In this document: positions 9,131 through 21,431 of the stretch, in pieces
Position numbering within the stretch: the stretch's first letter is position 1
Layout: each line of letters starts with the position of its first letter
DNA from: Sporosarcina sp. 6E9
GTDB taxonomy: Bacteria > Bacillota > Bacilli > Bacillales_A > Planococcaceae
Length of the DNA: 64,000 bases
Assembly (NCBI RefSeq): GCF_017921835.1
Contig: NZ_JAGEMN010000001.1
Location: 2,287,874 to 2,351,873, forward strand
Direction of reading: 5' to 3'
Position numbers and translations under genes: made by a program
Notes under the pieces: model-generated
Databases searched by the model: none
What the model was told of the DNA's origin: nothing
What the model saw: the letters and a program-made list of their open reading frames with translations, nothing else

Positions 9131-10096
9131 TTAGTTTTGCATAACGAGGTGAGGTTTCTTTTTCATACTATGACGACCTTCTACGAAGCGCACAGTTCCT
9201 GATTTGGAACGCATTACGACTGAGTGTGTTTCACTGTAAGAACCTTTGAACCGAACACCGCGAAGTAACTCCCCATCTGTTACACCTGTTGCGGCGAAAA
9301 TTGCATCGTCGCCTTTCACCAGGTCATTCATGTACAGCACTTTTTTCAAATCGATACCCATTCTGTTGCATCGATCAATTTCAGCTTGATTGGAAGGTAC
9401 GAGGCGACCTTGAATTTCTCCGCCTAAACATTTGAGCGCTACAGCCGAAATTACACCTTCTGGAGCACCGCCATGGCCGAATAAAATATCGACACCCGTT
9501 CCGTCAAACGCAGTATTAATGGCACCGGCTACATCGCCATCTGTGATGAGTTTAATGCGCGCACCTGCAGCGCGAATTTCTTCAATAATCGCTAAATGAC
9601 GATCTCTACTTAATACCGTGGCGACAACGTCTTCGATATCTTTGTTTTTAGCTTTTGCGACTGCAAACAAGTTATCTGTGACTGAAGCATCAATATCAAT
9701 TTTGCCAACCGCTTCCGGACCGACTGCAATTTTGTCCATATACATGTCCGGAGCATTTAGAAGATTGCCTTGGTCCGCAATTGCTAAAACTGCAAGCGCA
9801 TTCCAACCGCCCGATGCAACGATGTTCGTTCCTTCGAGTGGGTCAACCGCGACGTCAACAAGCGGGCCATTTCCCATGCCAAGTTCTTCACCGATATAAA
9901 GCATAGGTGCTTCATCCATTTCACCTTCGCCGATCACGACGACGCCTTGCATTGGAATTGTGTCAAAGACCATTCGCATTGCAGTTGTTGCTGCATCGTC
10001 TGCCTCATTTTTCAATCCGCGCCCCATCCAGCGTGCTGCTGCTACGCCGGCTGCTTCAGTAACCCTGACTAATTCCATCGATAAACTGCGTTCCAT
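9131..10096 (-). CDS. glpX: fructose-1,6-bisphosphatase class II (GlpX)
   Basis: This metal-dependent phosphatase hydrolyses fructose 1,6-bisphosphate for gluconeogenesis. The 321-residue protein has the metal and phosphate site motifs [12 protein letters not shown] (about residues 54-65) and VDPLEGTN (about 83-90), and [12 protein letters not shown] in the substrate loop. It lies downstream of murA, tal and fbaA, so three steps of sugar-phosphate metabolism are clustered. Length is normal for class II. Confidence 0.93.
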   Translation of the reverse strand: MERSLSMELVRVTEAAGVAAARWMGRGLKNEADDAATTAMRMVFDTIPMQGVVVIGEGEMDEAPMLYIGEELGMGNGPLVDVAVDPLEGTNIVASGGWNALAVLAIADQGNLLNAPDMYMDKIAVGPEAVGKIDIDASVTDNLFAVAKAKNKDIEDVVATVLSRDRHLAIIEEIRAAGARIKLITDGDVAGAINTAFDGTGVDILFGHGGAPEGVISAVALKCLGGEIQGRLVPSNQAEIDRCNRMGIDLKKVLYMNDLVKGDDAIFAATGVTDGELLRGVRFKGSYSETHSVVMRSKSGTVRFVEGRHSMKKKPHLVMQN

Positions 10097-10189
10097 GTAT
10101 GGTTCCCCCCGATTTTCGATTCCACCTGTAAAATAAACAACGTTTTACATTACTGAACGGTTTAATTATAACATAACTACTCTTGTAAT

Positions 10190-11467
10190 TTATTCGCGAA
10201 GTGAGACACTTTCAGAGATTTTCACCTTACTGATTTCAGCGCCAAGTCCTTGTAATTTTTTAATAAGAGAACTATATCCGCGTTCAATGTGTTGAATCTC
10301 CCGAATTTCAGTCTCACCGTCTGCCAATAAACCCGCGAGTACGAGGGCCGCCCCTGCTCGAAGATCTGATGCACGAACGGTTGCTGCTTCTAATGGGGTC
10401 GGGCCGGACAAAATCGCCGAGCTACCTTCGACACGTGCGATTGCATTCATCCGTCCAATTTCATCAATATGTTTGAACCTTGCGGAATATACAGTATCGG
10501 TAATCATGGACGAACCAACTGCTTGCGTTAGGAGCACTGAAAAAGGTTGCTGTAAATCCGTTGGGAAACCAGGATATACGAGCGTCTTCACATCGACCGC
10601 TTGCAGTTTTTCTGTTTTTGGAATGAAAATCTGTTCATCTTTTTCAACGATATCCACACCCATTTCACGAAGCTTCGATGTTAACGCTTCTAGGTGAAAA
10701 GGAATGACGTTGTCGATGGTCACACCGTCTCCAGCCGCAGCTGCCATAATCATAAATGTCCCGGCTTCAATGCGGTCCGGAATAATCGTGTGGCGCGTAC
10801 CATGCAATTTTTCAACACCGTCGATGCGAATAATATTCGTTCCGGCTCCTTTAATTTTCGCACCCATATTGGATAATAATGTCGCCACATCAACGATTTC
10901 CGGTTCTTTCGCTGCGTTCTCAATCGTCGTCCGTCCTTTTGCCAGAACGGCTGCCAACATAATATTAATGGTAGCACCGACACTGACGACGTCCAAATAA
11001 ATTTTGGCGCCGCGCAATTCTTTCGCTCGCAGATAAATCGCACCGTGTTCATTGGTGACTGTTGCCCCAAGCGCTTCGAATCCTTTAATATGTTGATCAA
11101 TCGGACGAGGGCCGAGGTGACATCCGCCTGGCAATCCAATCGCGGCATGCTTAAAACGCCCGAGCATCGCACCCATTAAATAGTACGAAGCACGAAGCTT
11201 TTTCACATTCCCGTTTGGTAATGGCATTGAAATAATTTCGGTTGGATCAATGACCATTGTTTTGCCGTCGAGAATCACTTTCCCGCCAATATCTTCGAGA
11301 AGCGCTTGCAAAGTCAGCACGTCAGAGATTTCCGGTAACCCTTCGAGTGTGACGGGTGAATCTGCCAAGATAGATGCTGGAATGAGCGCGACCGCGCTAT
11401 TCTTCGCTCCACTTACCGAAATTGTACCTTGAAGCGGTTTACCGCCTTTGATTTTATAAACGTCCAT
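10190..11467 (-). CDS. murA: UDP-N-acetylglucosamine 1-carboxyvinyltransferase (MurA2/MurZ position)
   Basis: MurA transfers enolpyruvate from PEP to UDP-GlcNAc, the first committed step of peptidoglycan synthesis. The 425-residue enzyme has the N-terminal [13 protein letters not shown] motif and the active-site loop [14 protein letters not shown] with the PEP-reactive Cys. The ATG at 11467 follows GGGGAG by six bases; the ATG at 11485 lies upstream of that ribosome site and overlaps the tal stop. Bacillota often carry two MurA paralogues, and this position beside tal and fbaA is that of the second (murAB/murZ). Confidence 0.92.
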   Translation of the reverse strand: MDVYKIKGGKPLQGTISVSGAKNSAVALIPASILADSPVTLEGLPEISDVLTLQALLEDIGGKVILDGKTMVIDPTEIISMPLPNGNVKKLRASYYLMGAMLGRFKHAAIGLPGGCHLGPRPIDQHIKGFEALGATVTNEHGAIYLRAKELRGAKIYLDVVSVGATINIMLAAVLAKGRTTIENAAKEPEIVDVATLLSNMGAKIKGAGTNIIRIDGVEKLHGTRHTIIPDRIEAGTFMIMAAAAGDGVTIDNVIPFHLEALTSKLREMGVDIVEKDEQIFIPKTEKLQAVDVKTLVYPGFPTDLQQPFSVLLTQAVGSSMITDTVYSARFKHIDEIGRMNAIARVEGSSAILSGPTPLEAATVRASDLRAGAALVLAGLLADGETEIREIQHIERGYSSLIKKLQGLGAEISKVKISESVSLRE

Positions 11468-11484
11468 GTTGCTCCCCTTTGGCA

Positions 11485-12132
11485 TTACTTATTCTTTCTA
11501 CTTTCCCAATCCGCAAGAAATGCTTCGATTCCTTTGTCAGTTAATGGATGGTTGAATAGTTGTTTTAGTACATTAAAAGGTGTTGTTGCAATATGCGCAC
11601 CTGCTAGTGCCGCATCTGTAATATGTTGAGGACTGCGGATGGAGGCTGCAATGATTTCTGATTTTATGTCGTGAATCACAAAGATATTTGCGATTGTTTC
11701 GACTAAGTCCATACCGTCTGATCCGATATCATCGAGTCTGCCTAGGAACGGAGACACGTACGTAGCACCTGCACGGGCTGCAAGTAGTGCTTGATTTGCA
11801 CTGAAAATCAGTGTTACGTTTGTTTTAATACCCTCTGCGGCAAATACTGAACACGCTTTTAAGCCCTCAGGCGTCATTGGAAGTTTTACTGTAATATTCG
11901 GAGCGATTTTGGCAAGTTCGCGTCCTTCTTTCAACATGCCTTCAGCATCTAGTGAAATAACTTCTGCACTTACAGAACTATCAACGAGTTCCGTGATTTG
12001 GCGCAGTCTTTCATGAAAAGGAACGTCTTCTTTTGCTACTAATGATGGGTTTGTCGTAACTCCAGAAATGATTCCCCAGCTATGTGCTTCTTGAATCTCT
12101 TCAAAATTTGCTGTATCGATAAAAAACTTCAT
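11485..12132 (-). CDS. tal: transaldolase-like protein (fructose-6-phosphate aldolase subfamily)
   Basis: This is a 215-residue short-form transaldolase of the YwjH/FSA type. The Schiff-base Lys is at residue 83 in [11 protein letters not shown], and [12 protein letters not shown] is at 24-34. In B. subtilis the orthologue acts as a transaldolase in the pentose phosphate pathway; the E. coli relatives are fructose-6-phosphate aldolases, and sequence reading alone does not separate them. It follows fbaA across a hairpin and is immediately followed by murA. Confidence 0.9.
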   Translation of the reverse strand: MKFFIDTANFEEIQEAHSWGIISGVTTNPSLVAKEDVPFHERLRQITELVDSSVSAEVISLDAEGMLKEGRELAKIAPNITVKLPMTPEGLKACSVFAAEGIKTNVTLIFSANQALLAARAGATYVSPFLGRLDDIGSDGMDLVETIANIFVIHDIKSEIIAASIRSPQHITDAALAGAHIATTPFNVLKQLFNHPLTDKGIEAFLADWESRKNK

Positions 12133-12157
12133 AAGTTATTCCTCCAAGTCAATGTTA

Positions 12158-12204
12158 AAGAAGGAGAATGCATTCACCGTGTTGTGCGGAATGCTTCTCC
12201 TCTT
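12158..12204 (-). terminator. hairpin between fbaA and tal, possible attenuator
   Basis: AGGAGAATGCATTC pairs with GGAATGCTTCTCCT across a short loop with little interruption. The minus-strand T tract is weak (TTCTTTAA), so partial read-through into tal is likely. Confidence 0.6.
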
Positions 12205-12213
12205 TACGTTACA

Positions 12214-13071
12214 TTATGCTTTTTGTGAACTTCCGAATTCGCGCATTTTCCCGATAACTGTTTCTTTGATTGCTTCACGCATTGGTGCTAGGTATTTTCT
12301 TGGATCATAAGCTTCTGCATCCGATGCTAGGAAATCACGAACCGCTTTTGTTCCTTGAATTTGGTTTTCTGTATTCACGTTAATTTTCGCAGTACCAAGT
12401 GAAATCGCACGTTGAATATCTTTAAGCGGGATGCCTGTTCCGCCGTGTAAAACTAGTGGTAAGTCAGACTGACTTGAAATAGTTTCCATTTCTTCGAAAC
12501 CTAAGTTCGGCTCTCCTTTGTAAGGACCATGAACGGATCCAAGTGCTGGAGCGAGACAGTCAATATTTGTTTTTTCAACAAGTTCTTTACATTCAGCTGG
12601 ATCTGCATAGATTACGCCGTCTGCGATGATGTCATCTTCTTCTCCGCCAACAACTCCAAGTTCAGCTTCGACAGATACGCCGCGTTCATGTGCATATTCA
12701 ACAACCGTATTTGTAATTGCAATATTTTCATCAAGTGGCTTGGATGATGCGTCAATCATGACAGAAGTAAATCCAGCGTCGATAGCTGCTTTACAACTTT
12801 CAAAGCTAGTTCCGTGATCTAAATGGATCGCAACTGGAACTGTGATTTCATAATCGTGCATAAGTCCTTTCACCATGTTTACTACTGTTGTGAAACCGCC
12901 CATGTAACGAGCCGCGCCTTCTGAAACCCCAAGAATAACAGGGGATTTTTCTGCTTCAGCCGCCTGTAATATTGCTTGCGTATATTCTAAGTTGTTCAGG
13001 TTGAACTGACCAATTGCATAGCCTTCTTTTTTACCTTTAATCATCATTTCTTTCATCGAAACAAGTGCCAT
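12214..13071 (-). CDS. fbaA: fructose-bisphosphate aldolase class II
   Basis: This zinc enzyme cleaves fructose 1,6-bisphosphate into two triose phosphates in glycolysis, and runs in reverse in gluconeogenesis. The 285-residue protein has the metal-ligand motif HLDHGTSFE (about residues 83-91), [13 protein letters not shown] with active-site acids, the ligand-bearing GSVHGPY, and the phosphate-binding LHGGTGIP. The start follows a clear GGAGGA site. It sits downstream of spo0F as in B. subtilis, but a spo0F terminator separates them. Confidence 0.95.
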   Translation of the reverse strand: MALVSMKEMMIKGKKEGYAIGQFNLNNLEYTQAILQAAEAEKSPVILGVSEGAARYMGGFTTVVNMVKGLMHDYEITVPVAIHLDHGTSFESCKAAIDAGFTSVMIDASSKPLDENIAITNTVVEYAHERGVSVEAELGVVGGEEDDIIADGVIYADPAECKELVEKTNIDCLAPALGSVHGPYKGEPNLGFEEMETISSQSDLPLVLHGGTGIPLKDIQRAISLGTAKINVNTENQIQGTKAVRDFLASDAEAYDPRKYLAPMREAIKETVIGKMREFGSSQKA

Positions 13072-13159
13072 GATAATTCCTCCTTCAGAATAATAAACAT
13101 TTTAATTTGTTTGTTTATTTATTATGTAAATGTAATCCTACATACGCTTATTATCATAT

Positions 13160-13187
13160 CAAAATCAGGCAGTGTTTGCCACTGCCC
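13160..13187 (-). terminator. intrinsic terminator after spo0F
   Basis: GGCAGTG (13168-13174) pairs with CACTGCC (13180-13186) around a 5-base loop and is followed on the minus strand by GATTTTGA. Confidence 0.75.
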
Positions 13188-13193
13188 AGTTTA

Positions 13194-13553
13194 TTAACCA
13201 GTAATTATCTCATTGACGGTATCGCGAACTTCATAGATATCAAACGGTTTTGTAAAATATTTTTCTGCGCCTAAAGCGAGTACTTCTTCGATTTTTTCCA
13301 ATTCGCCATATGCAGTCATCATAATAACAGGGACTGCCGGCCACTTCTTTTTTATCTTTTTTAATACTTCCATTCCGTCAATGCCTGCCATTTTCATATC
13401 CAGGAGTACACAATCGGGTTGTTCGGCTTCAATTTTTATAAATGCTTCTACACCGTTTTTCGCTAGTCTAACTGAGTAGTTTTCTTTTCGAAACAACTCT
13501 CCAAGTAATAATCGAATTCCAGGTTGATCAACTACAATTAAGATACTTCTCAC
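13194..13553 (-). CDS. spo0F: sporulation phosphorelay response regulator Spo0F (acidic-pocket variant)
   Basis: Spo0F is the single-domain receiver that passes phosphate from sensor kinases to Spo0B. The 119-residue product starts at a GTG (13553) after AAAGGAGA. The phospho-acceptor Asp is at residue 52 (LLDMK), Thr at MTAYGE and Lys at FTKPFD, matching B. subtilis Asp54, Thr82 and Lys104. The acidic pair expected as DDQ reads VDQ (residues 8-10), so the first Asp is Val, encoded GTT. The flanks fbaA and ywjG support the Spo0F identity over a generic receiver. Confidence 0.88.
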   Translation of the reverse strand: MRSILIVVDQPGIRLLLGELFRKENYSVRLAKNGVEAFIKIEAEQPDCVLLDMKMAGIDGMEVLKKIKKKWPAVPVIMMTAYGELEKIEEVLALGAEKYFTKPFDIYEVRDTVNEIITG

Positions 13554-13724
13554 ATAATCGGTCTCCTTTCTATACATGTATATATTTTATATGTTTAGAT
13601 TCATAAGTAGTATTTGACATCTAGTATCAAATACCCTCTATTTATCTTGAATTATACACAGAAAATTAAAAATTTGTTGATATGTTCGCAGTTGGAAAAA
13701 TTTACATTCCTGCTAGGCTTCATT

Positions 13725-13753
13725 TTACAATTACCCGAATTTGTCTCTATAAT
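13725..13753 (+). promoter_or_regulatory. sigma-A-type promoter for the ywjG homologue
   Basis: A -35 of TTACAA at 13725-13730 and a perfect -10 TATAAT at 13748-13753 are separated by 17 bp. They lie 20 bases upstream of the ATG at 13773 and share the divergent region with spo0F. Confidence 0.7.
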
Positions 13754-13772
13754 GGGGATGGAGGTGCTTCGC

Positions 13773-14285
13773 ATGAAGATGTTAACGACACAAATTAGTG
13801 GTTTATTGCAACGAATTATAGGAAATAATGAAGATTCCATTGAAGAGACTGCCCGCCTTCTCGCGCAAGCGACGATTGGAGAAGGTCGCGTTATTTTAGC
13901 TTGCTTTGGTGAAATGAAGGCTGTTCAGCTTGTCGCTACGGAAGGCGTCGACAAATTGGTCGGTGCGATTGCTTATGAACCTGGAATGAAAATTGAGTCT
14001 CAGGATCGTGTATGGATTGTAACTCGATCACACCAGAATGAAGAGGCTTTATTGCTTGCACGGACACTTGCTGATGCGTTTATTCCTTTTGCGGCTGTTT
14101 CATCTGTGAATGCGGAAGATAATGACCTTGCGGAATTGGCGACTACATATATTTCTACTAGGCTTACGCGCGGTTTATTACCGGGTGAAGACGGCGAGCG
14201 AATCGTCGAGCCACAGGCGTTGGCCGCGTTGTTTATTTATGAAGCTGTGAAGATTTCTTATGATGAGATGGTGTTGGAGGATTAG
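13773..14285 (+). CDS. ywjG: DUF2529 family protein YwjG
   Basis: The product is a 170-residue soluble protein of the YwjG/DUF2529 family, whose function is unknown. The frame stays open further upstream to 13614, but the ATG at 13773 has a good GGAGGTG site and the promoter elements fall inside the longer reading. Features include VILACFGEMKAVQLVA and a VWIVTRSHQNEEALLLA stretch, suggestive of an SIS-like sugar-isomerase fold, which is an inference. It is divergent from spo0F and convergent with pyrG, as in B. subtilis. Confidence 0.85.
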   Translation: MKMLTTQISGLLQRIIGNNEDSIEETARLLAQATIGEGRVILACFGEMKAVQLVATEGVDKLVGAIAYEPGMKIESQDRVWIVTRSHQNEEALLLARTLADAFIPFAAVSSVNAEDNDLAELATTYISTRLTRGLLPGEDGERIVEPQALAALFIYEAVKISYDEMVLED

Positions 14286-14306
14286 GTTGGTTCTAGAATA
14301 TCGGCT

Positions 14307-14445
14307 TTGGTCGTTTCAGAATCATTATTGGTCGTACGGAGGTAGGGTTTGGTCGTTTGGATGCGCACATTGGTCGTTTCACCGCGGCTTTGGTCGTTTC
14401 ACCACCATTATTGGTCGTTCGGAGGTCTACTTTAGTCGTTTCACC
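14307..14445 (+). repeat. seven-unit TTGGTCGTTTC array, period 20-21 bp
   Basis: Cores begin at 14307, 14328, 14349, 14370, 14390, 14411 and 14432 (TTAG in the last). The rest of each unit varies. The array fills the space between the convergent ywjG and pyrG genes and ends just before their shared terminator. It is the same family as 6690-6842 but in the opposite orientation. Confidence 0.85.
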
Positions 14446-14465
14446 ATGATTTTAATTCGCAATTA

Positions 14466-14516
14466 GAAAAAGCTACACGGAATGGGTTGTTTTCCATTCT
14501 CGTGTAGCTTTTTTTA
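14466..14516. terminator. bidirectional terminator between ywjG and pyrG
   Basis: A long stem (AAAAAGCTACACG pairing with CGTGTAGCTTTTT, extended by GAATGG/CCATTC) has A and T runs on opposite sides, so it can stop transcription from both convergent genes. Confidence 0.9.
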
Positions 14517-14554
14517 AACTAGTAATCAGTGGAGAAGAATTGAACTGTTGGAAC

Positions 14555-16228
<1,674 letters not shown>

Positions 16229-16293
16229 TCATTTGTCCTTTTTCAGGAGCCCAGTAGAATCTTATCGTGATTTTGCGCTGAAGTCAAGCAGGA

Positions 16294-16857
16294 TTATTCC
16301 TCTTCTTCTTCTTCATCTTCTTCGTCATCTTCATCATCGATTAAGAGATCTTCTGGAAGAATATCTTCTTCGTCTTCTTCAAGTAAATCTACGTCGACAT
16401 CGATTTCAGCTTCTGCCTCATCGGCTACGAGTAGTTCGCCCTCTTCCTCATCATCGTCTTCGTCTTCTTCAAGATCGATTAGATCGAATCCGTCTTCGTC
16501 CACCACTTCTTCATCGTCATCTAAATCGAGGTCATCCTCATCATCAACAGCTTTTCGTTTTCTACGCGTACGTACAACTGGCGCTGTTTCTACTTCTAAT
16601 TGATCGACCGGATACCATTCGCGCAGTCCCCAACGAATGTCGTCAATTGATAGAAATCGTCCGTCAATATTAATATCTGTATTTACTCTTGGTAGTTTTT
16701 CAGCCATAGATCTAACTGTAATACCATTTAGTTTGCGAACCTCATCCATTAACTGTCTTAATGTCAAGTTCTCATTTTTTTCAGCCAATACCGCATATGC
16801 AATATCGATAATCGATTCTTCTGCTAACTGTTCTTTCGTCATTTCACGGATATTCAT
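16294..16857 (-). CDS. rpoE: DNA-directed RNA polymerase delta subunit
   Basis: Delta is the Gram-positive RNA polymerase subunit that speeds enzyme recycling and sharpens promoter selection. The 187-residue product has the folded N-terminal domain (about residues 1-95, including the conserved WYPVDQ end) and an extremely acidic, disordered Asp/Glu tail over the last 75 residues, separated by the basic block RTRRKRKA. The ATG at 16857 is preferred over a GTG three codons upstream because it sits at proper distance from GAGGGTG. Position upstream of pyrG is conserved. Confidence 0.95.
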   Translation of the reverse strand: MNIREMTKEQLAEESIIDIAYAVLAEKNENLTLRQLMDEVRKLNGITVRSMAEKLPRVNTDINIDGRFLSIDDIRWGLREWYPVDQLEVETAPVVRTRRKRKAVDDEDDLDLDDDEEVVDEDGFDLIDLEEDEDDDEEEGELLVADEAEAEIDVDVDLLEEDEEDILPEDLLIDDEDDEEDEEEEEE

Positions 16858-16963
16858 GCAATGCACACCCTCTCTGAAGGCTAGAGTAATCTTACTCTCT
16901 CCTCTTTTTCCACTTTACATACTATTATATACAATTATTTAGCTTGTAATCCAGCTTAAGCTC

Positions 16964-16991
16964 TAAAAAAAGGACCAAATTATCAGTCCTC
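16964..16991 (-). terminator. intrinsic terminator upstream of rpoE
   Basis: AGGAC pairs with GTCCT around an 11-base loop and is followed on the minus strand by seven T. It would end the transcript of the small membrane protein gene. Confidence 0.65.
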
Positions 16992-17059
16992 CTGAAGTAA
17001 ACTTTATCTAGATGATTATACCACATGCATTTTTCTTCGTAAAGAAAACGTCAAATGGC

Positions 17060-17224
17060 CTACGCTTTCTTATCTTTCTTGGAGCGTTTAAATTCTCGAA
17101 TAAAAAGCGAAGTCAAATAAAAAGCTGCTAGTAAAAATGCAATCGCGCCAAGACCTTCTTTATAAAAGAATACTGTAAACAGGGTGAGTGCAATAATGAT
17201 TATTATGTGTTGATACACTTTCAT
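17060..17224 (-). CDS. small membrane protein, two predicted helices
   Basis: This 54-residue protein is not recognised. It has two hydrophobic segments (about residues 5-21 and 25-43) and a strongly basic C-terminal tail ending KRSKKDKKA. The ATG at 17224 follows AGAGGTGG by a good distance; an ATG ten codons upstream would place that site inside the gene. It lies between rpoE and icmF with terminators on both sides, so it is probably its own transcript. Nothing in it suggests a specific function. Confidence 0.65.
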   Translation of the reverse strand: MKVYQHIIIIIALTLFTVFFYKEGLGAIAFLLAAFYLTSLFIREFKRSKKDKKA

Positions 17225-17299
17225 TTTGCCACCTCTTCCTTCCCGTTTACTCACGACATATTCTCATTTTGGTTACTCTCTATTGTCCCACAGTAATTG

Positions 17300-17337
17300 G
17301 AAAAAATCCACAGAGATATACTCGCTCCATGGATTTA
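17300..17337 (-). terminator. intrinsic terminator after icmF
   Basis: AAATCCA (17304-17310) pairs with TGGATTT (17330-17336), extended by an inner GAG/CTC pair. The minus strand continues with T. Confidence 0.8.
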
Positions 17338-17352
17338 TTTTTCCAAGTATTA

Positions 17353-20300
17353 TTACATATTTCGACGGTATTGCCCGCCAACTTCATAAAGTGCATTGGT
17401 AATTTGACCGAGACTGGCAACTTTGACCGTTTCCATTAATTCAGCAAAAATATTTCCGCCTGATACCGCCACTTGTTGTAACTGTTCCAGTGCTTTTTCT
17501 GTTTTACTTGCGTGTTTTTGTTGGAATGCGCGTAGATTAATAATTTGCGTTTCCTTTTCTTCTTTCGTCGCTCTGGCGATTTCCATATTGTCGATATCCT
17601 CTTCAGACGGCGGATTCGGATTTAAATAGGTGTTTACGCCGATGATTGGAAGCTCTCCAGTATGTTTCTTCATTTCATAATACATAGACTCTTCTTGAAT
17701 TTTACCACGTTGGTACTGTGTTTCCATCGATCCAAGTACGCCGCCACGGTCATTTAGTCGGTCGAATTCTGTAAGAACCGCTTCTTCGACAAGGTCGGTT
17801 AATTCGTCAATAATATATGCGCCTTGGAGCGGGTTTTCATTTTTCGACAGGCCATGTTCTTTCGTGATAATCATTTGAATGGCCATTGCCCGTCGAACGG
17901 ATTCTTCGGTCGGCGTCGTGATTGCTTCGTCGTATGCGTTCGTATGAAGCGAGTTGCAATTATCTTGCAACGCCATTAACGCTTGTAGCGTAGTACGAAT
18001 ATCGTTGAAATCGATTTCTTGTGCGTGCAAACTGCGGCCCGATGTTTGCACATGGTATTTCAATTTTTGGCTACGGTCATTGGCACCGTATTTTTCACGC
18101 ATGGCAACTGCCCAAATCCTTCTGGCGACACGGCCGATGACCGTATACTCCGGATCTAGTCCATTCGAGAAGAAGAATGATAGATTCGGTGCAAAATCAT
18201 TGATGTTCATGCCGCGGCTCAAGTAATACTCCACGTATGTGAAACCATTTGCCAATGTGAATGCGAGTTGTGAAATTGGATTCGCGCCCGCTTCCGCGAT
18301 GTGGTAACCCGAAATCGACACTGAATAATAGTTCTGTACTTTCTTATCGATGAAATACTGTTGAATATCGCCCATGAGTCGAAGCGCAAATTCTGTCGAG
18401 AAGATACAAGTGTTTTGACCTTGATCTTCTTTCAAAATATCCGCTTGAACAGTTCCGCGAACGACTTGCATCGTGCCGTCTTTCACTTCCGTAAACTCTT
18501 CAATCGACAACGGTCGACCCAATTCTTCTTCTTTAATACGAACTTGCTGATCGATAGCTGTATTCATGAACATCGCTAATATAATCGGTGCTGGCCCGTT
18601 AATCGTCATTGAGACAGATGTCGAAGGCGCGCATAAATCGAAGCCATCGTATAACTTTTTCATGTCTTCAAGCGTACAAATGCTGACGCCCGATTCGCCA
18701 ACTTTCCCGTAAATATCCGGGCGCTCATCCGGGTCTTCTCCGTAAAGCGTCACGGAATCGAATGCTGTCGAAAGTCGTTTCGCGTCATCGTCTTTCGACA
18801 AATAGTGAAAACGGCGGTTTGTGCGTTCCGGCGTACCTTCGCCAGCGAATTGCCGTTTTGGATCTTCACCTTCGCGTTTAAACGGGAATACACCAGCCGT
18901 ATATGGGAAAGAACCCGGTACGTTTTCACGGTAAACCCAGCGGAGAATTTCGCCGTAATCTTTATATTTTGGAAGCGCGATTTTCGGTATTTTAAGTCCA
19001 GCAAGACTAGTTGTGCGTAGTAATGTACGAATTTCTCGATCGCGCACTTTCGTCACGAACTCTTCGCCTGCATAAGCCTCTTTCAATGTCTCCCAGTTTG
19101 CTAGAATTTTTTTCGATTCAGGCGTTAATTCCTCACGGACACTGTCAGCCAGGAATTGAAGCGATTCGACTAATCCATCCTCAGGTGATTTTTCTTTTAC
19201 AAGATTAATCGTACCTTCTAATTGAAATAGTTTTCGCGCCAAATCTTCTTGAACGCCAGATTTTCGGTGGTAGCCGCGAACCGCATCAGAAATTTCCCGC
19301 AGATAATGCATACGGTCTACTGGAATAATGACATTTTCTTTTTGCGCTTTCGCAAGATCGTCATAAGACGTTGTCCAATCAAGGTTGTAGGTTTCATTCA
19401 AAACGCGGACAATCGCTGCGAATAAAGAGTTGGTTCCTTTATCATTGAACTGACTCGCAATTGTTCCGTAAACCGGCATTTTGTCCAGCTCTTGATCGAA
19501 TAGCATCCGGCTGCGTTGATATTGTTTTTGGACTTGTCGCATTGCGTCTTCAGAGCCTTTACGTTCGAATTTATTGATCGCGATTAAATCGGCGTAGTCA
19601 ATCATGTCGATTTTTTCAAGCTGTGTCGGTGCGCCGAATTCGCTTGTCATGACATACATCGATGCATCAGATATGTCGGCAATATCGGCGTCCCCTTGGC
19701 CAATACCGCTTGTTTCGATAATAATCAAGTCGTACCCCGCGACTTTGACGATATCAAGTACATGTTGCATCGCACCGGATAGTTCCGAACGTGATCCTCT
19801 TGTTGCCAAACTGCGCATGAATACGCGTTTATTAAAAATAGAATTCATCCGAATCCGGTCTCCGAGCAGTGCGCCGCCCGTTTTTTGTTTCGTCGGGTCA
19901 ATCGATAGAATCGCCACTTTTTTGTCTGGTAGCTCATGCAAAAATCTACGAATCAATTCGTCTGTCAATGAACTTTTTCCAGCTCCGCCCGTACCCGTGA
20001 TTCCGAAAACAGGTGTGTTCTTCGATAGTTCTTTCGCTTTTTTCAAGAAAGCTTTTGCAGTTTCATCGTCTTTGTCGTACGTTTCTTCTGCATACGTAAT
20101 GAGTTTTGAGAGCACTTCTGGATTTTCTGTTGTGACGCTTTCCAAATCCTCGATTTTGCAATCATTCGCGGTTTCAAAATCACATTCTTCCATCATCCGG
20201 TTAATCATGCCTTGAAGACCCATTTTCCGACCGTCTTCGGGCGAGAAAATCCATGCGATTCCGTATTCATGCAGTTCCTTAATTTCTTTCGGAATGATCA

Positions 20301-20610
20301 CGCCGCCCCCGCCCGCGTAAATGCGGATATGCGGTGCCCCTTTTTCTGCTAGCAAATCATACATATATTTGAAGTATTCGACGTGGCCGCCTTGGTAAGA
20401 CGACATCGCGATTGCTTGAACATTTTCTTGAATAGCTGCATTGACGACTTCTTCAACTGAGCGATTATGCCCGAGGTGAATGACTTCTGCGCCGCTTGCT
20501 TGCAAGATTCTGCGCATGATATTGATGGATGCATCGTGACCGTCAAATAAGCTCGATGCCGTTACCATTCTGACATGGTGTTTCGGTTTATATACTTCGA
20601 TTGTAGCCAT
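17353..20610 (-). CDS. icmF: fused isobutyryl-CoA mutase IcmF (B12-dependent, with built-in G-protein chaperone)
   Basis: IcmF interconverts isobutyryl-CoA and n-butyryl-CoA (and related acyl-CoAs) with adenosylcobalamin. The 1085-residue fusion has, in order, the B12-binding domain (FDGHDASIN with the cobalt-ligand His), a MeaI-type GTPase ([13 protein letters not shown]-loop, NKFE base-specificity motif), a linker and the large substrate-binding TIM barrel. The ATG at 20610 lies five bases after the TetR stop, so translation is coupled; the longer reading to 20658 overlaps the regulator. It is the end gene of an acyl-CoA degradation cluster, and the B12 operons nearby could supply its cofactor. 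Confidence 0.93.
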   Translation of the reverse strand: MATIEVYKPKHHVRMVTASSLFDGHDASINIMRRILQASGAEVIHLGHNRSVEEVVNAAIQENVQAIAMSSYQGGHVEYFKYMYDLLAEKGAPHIRIYAGGGGVIIPKEIKELHEYGIAWIFSPEDGRKMGLQGMINRMMEECDFETANDCKIEDLESVTTENPEVLSKLITYAEETYDKDDETAKAFLKKAKELSKNTPVFGITGTGGAGKSSLTDELIRRFLHELPDKKVAILSIDPTKQKTGGALLGDRIRMNSIFNKRVFMRSLATRGSRSELSGAMQHVLDIVKVAGYDLIIIETSGIGQGDADIADISDASMYVMTSEFGAPTQLEKIDMIDYADLIAINKFERKGSEDAMRQVQKQYQRSRMLFDQELDKMPVYGTIASQFNDKGTNSLFAAIVRVLNETYNLDWTTSYDDLAKAQKENVIIPVDRMHYLREISDAVRGYHRKSGVQEDLARKLFQLEGTINLVKEKSPEDGLVESLQFLADSVREELTPESKKILANWETLKEAYAGEEFVTKVRDREIRTLLRTTSLAGLKIPKIALPKYKDYGEILRWVYRENVPGSFPYTAGVFPFKREGEDPKRQFAGEGTPERTNRRFHYLSKDDDAKRLSTAFDSVTLYGEDPDERPDIYGKVGESGVSICTLEDMKKLYDGFDLCAPSTSVSMTINGPAPIILAMFMNTAIDQQVRIKEEELGRPLSIEEFTEVKDGTMQVVRGTVQADILKEDQGQNTCIFSTEFALRLMGDIQQYFIDKKVQNYYSVSISGYHIAEAGANPISQLAFTLANGFTYVEYYLSRGMNINDFAPNLSFFFSNGLDPEYTVIGRVARRIWAVAMREKYGANDRSQKLKYHVQTSGRSLHAQEIDFNDIRTTLQALMALQDNCNSLHTNAYDEAITTPTEESVRRAMAIQMIITKEHGLSKNENPLQGAYIIDELTDLVEEAVLTEFDRLNDRGGVLGSMETQYQRGKIQEESMYYEMKKHTGELPIIGVNTYLNPNPPSEEDIDNMEIARATKEEKETQIINLRAFQQKHASKTEKALEQLQQVAVSGGNIFAELMETVKVASLGQITNALYEVGGQYRRNM

Positions 20611-20614
20611 ATAG

Positions 20615-21268
20615 TTAAACACCCTTTCCTTCTTCGTGAATATTCCCTGTTCCCACAATCCCCTTGAAAATTTGTTCTGTTTGAATTTCGATGAACTTTT
20701 CGATTGTATAGTTTTTCTGTAAAGCCCATCTCCGGAATGCCCACATCTGGCCTTGAACGACGATGTGGTGCGCCGCGATTTGAATGTCGTCTTGGTTAAT
20801 GCGAAGTTCCCCTAACTCCACGCAAGACTGCAAAATATTTTCAAATAAAGCGACCATTTCCATTTCTTTTTTCAATACATATTGAAGTGCGTCTTTCGGC
20901 AAAGATTTAGATTCTTGGTACATGACGACGAACTCGTCTGACATGTCGTCGATGAGTTCGAAATATTGTTGGATGGCTGAGCGAAGTCCTTTGACGGTTC
21001 CTTCTTCTTTTGCTAGAACGTATAGTCGATCGTTTACTTCGTTGTAGATGCTGTCGCAGACGAGAAATAATACGTCTTCTTTTGTTCGAATGTATTCGTA
21101 GAGCGTGCCGATGCTGAAACCCGCTTCTTTTGCAATTTCACGCGTTGTTGTGCGGTGAAACCCTTTTTCTTTAAAGAGTTTGACTGCACCGCGTATCATT
21201 TGTTCGCGTCTCATTTCGATGAGACTTTCGTCTTTGACGGATGATTTTATTTGACGTTTTGTTTCCAT
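20615..21268 (-). CDS. TetR-family regulator, FadR-like
   Basis: This 217-residue repressor has an N-terminal helix-turn-helix ([20 protein letters not shown], about residues 42-61) and a helical C-terminal ligand domain. In B. subtilis the TetR-type FadR controls beta-oxidation genes and is released by long-chain acyl-CoAs. This gene lies inside an acyl-CoA degradation cluster and directly before icmF, and a FadR-like palindrome overlaps the fadF promoter at 28409-28426. The link between this protein and that site is inferred; an icmF-specific regulator is an alternative. Confidence 0.85.
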   Translation of the reverse strand: METKRQIKSSVKDESLIEMRREQMIRGAVKLFKEKGFHRTTTREIAKEAGFSIGTLYEYIRTKEDVLFLVCDSIYNEVNDRLYVLAKEEGTVKGLRSAIQQYFELIDDMSDEFVVMYQESKSLPKDALQYVLKKEMEMVALFENILQSCVELGELRINQDDIQIAAHHIVVQGQMWAFRRWALQKNYTIEKFIEIQTEQIFKGIVGTGNIHEEGKGV

Positions 21269-21318
21269 AATAAACCCCCGATTGGTTTGAAGGCAGTTGA
21301 AAAAGTGTCGTTTAAAAC

Positions 21319-21388
21319 GTTGATTTCCGTTCCGGGGGGACGCTTTCTAGCTTTTCCCGCTGGAGTCGCCCCCTCCACTACGATCAAC
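21319..21388. repeat. short copy of the GTTGATTTCCGT...ATCAAC palindromic element
   Basis: The element begins GTTGATTTCCGT and ends GATCAAC, with the inner block CTGGAGTCGCCCCCTCCACT. It shares these ends and the GGAGTCG block with copies at 40104-40236 and 58899-58957. It lies in the acyl-CoA dehydrogenase/TetR gap and is not coding. Confidence 0.75.
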
Positions 21389-21431
21389 TGGATATTTCAT
21401 TTTATTAAGAACGTTTTTTCAGTAACTTTTA

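Noticed and set aside
14260-14466. Plus-strand frame with repeated Trp-Ser-Phe motifs overlapping the end of ywjG
   Set aside because: It is the 21-bp array read in one frame, begins inside ywjG and lacks a ribosome site.
16294-16560. Plus-strand Leu/Arg-rich frame opposite the rpoE tail
   Set aside because: It is the antisense of the Asp/Glu codons of the delta subunit tail.
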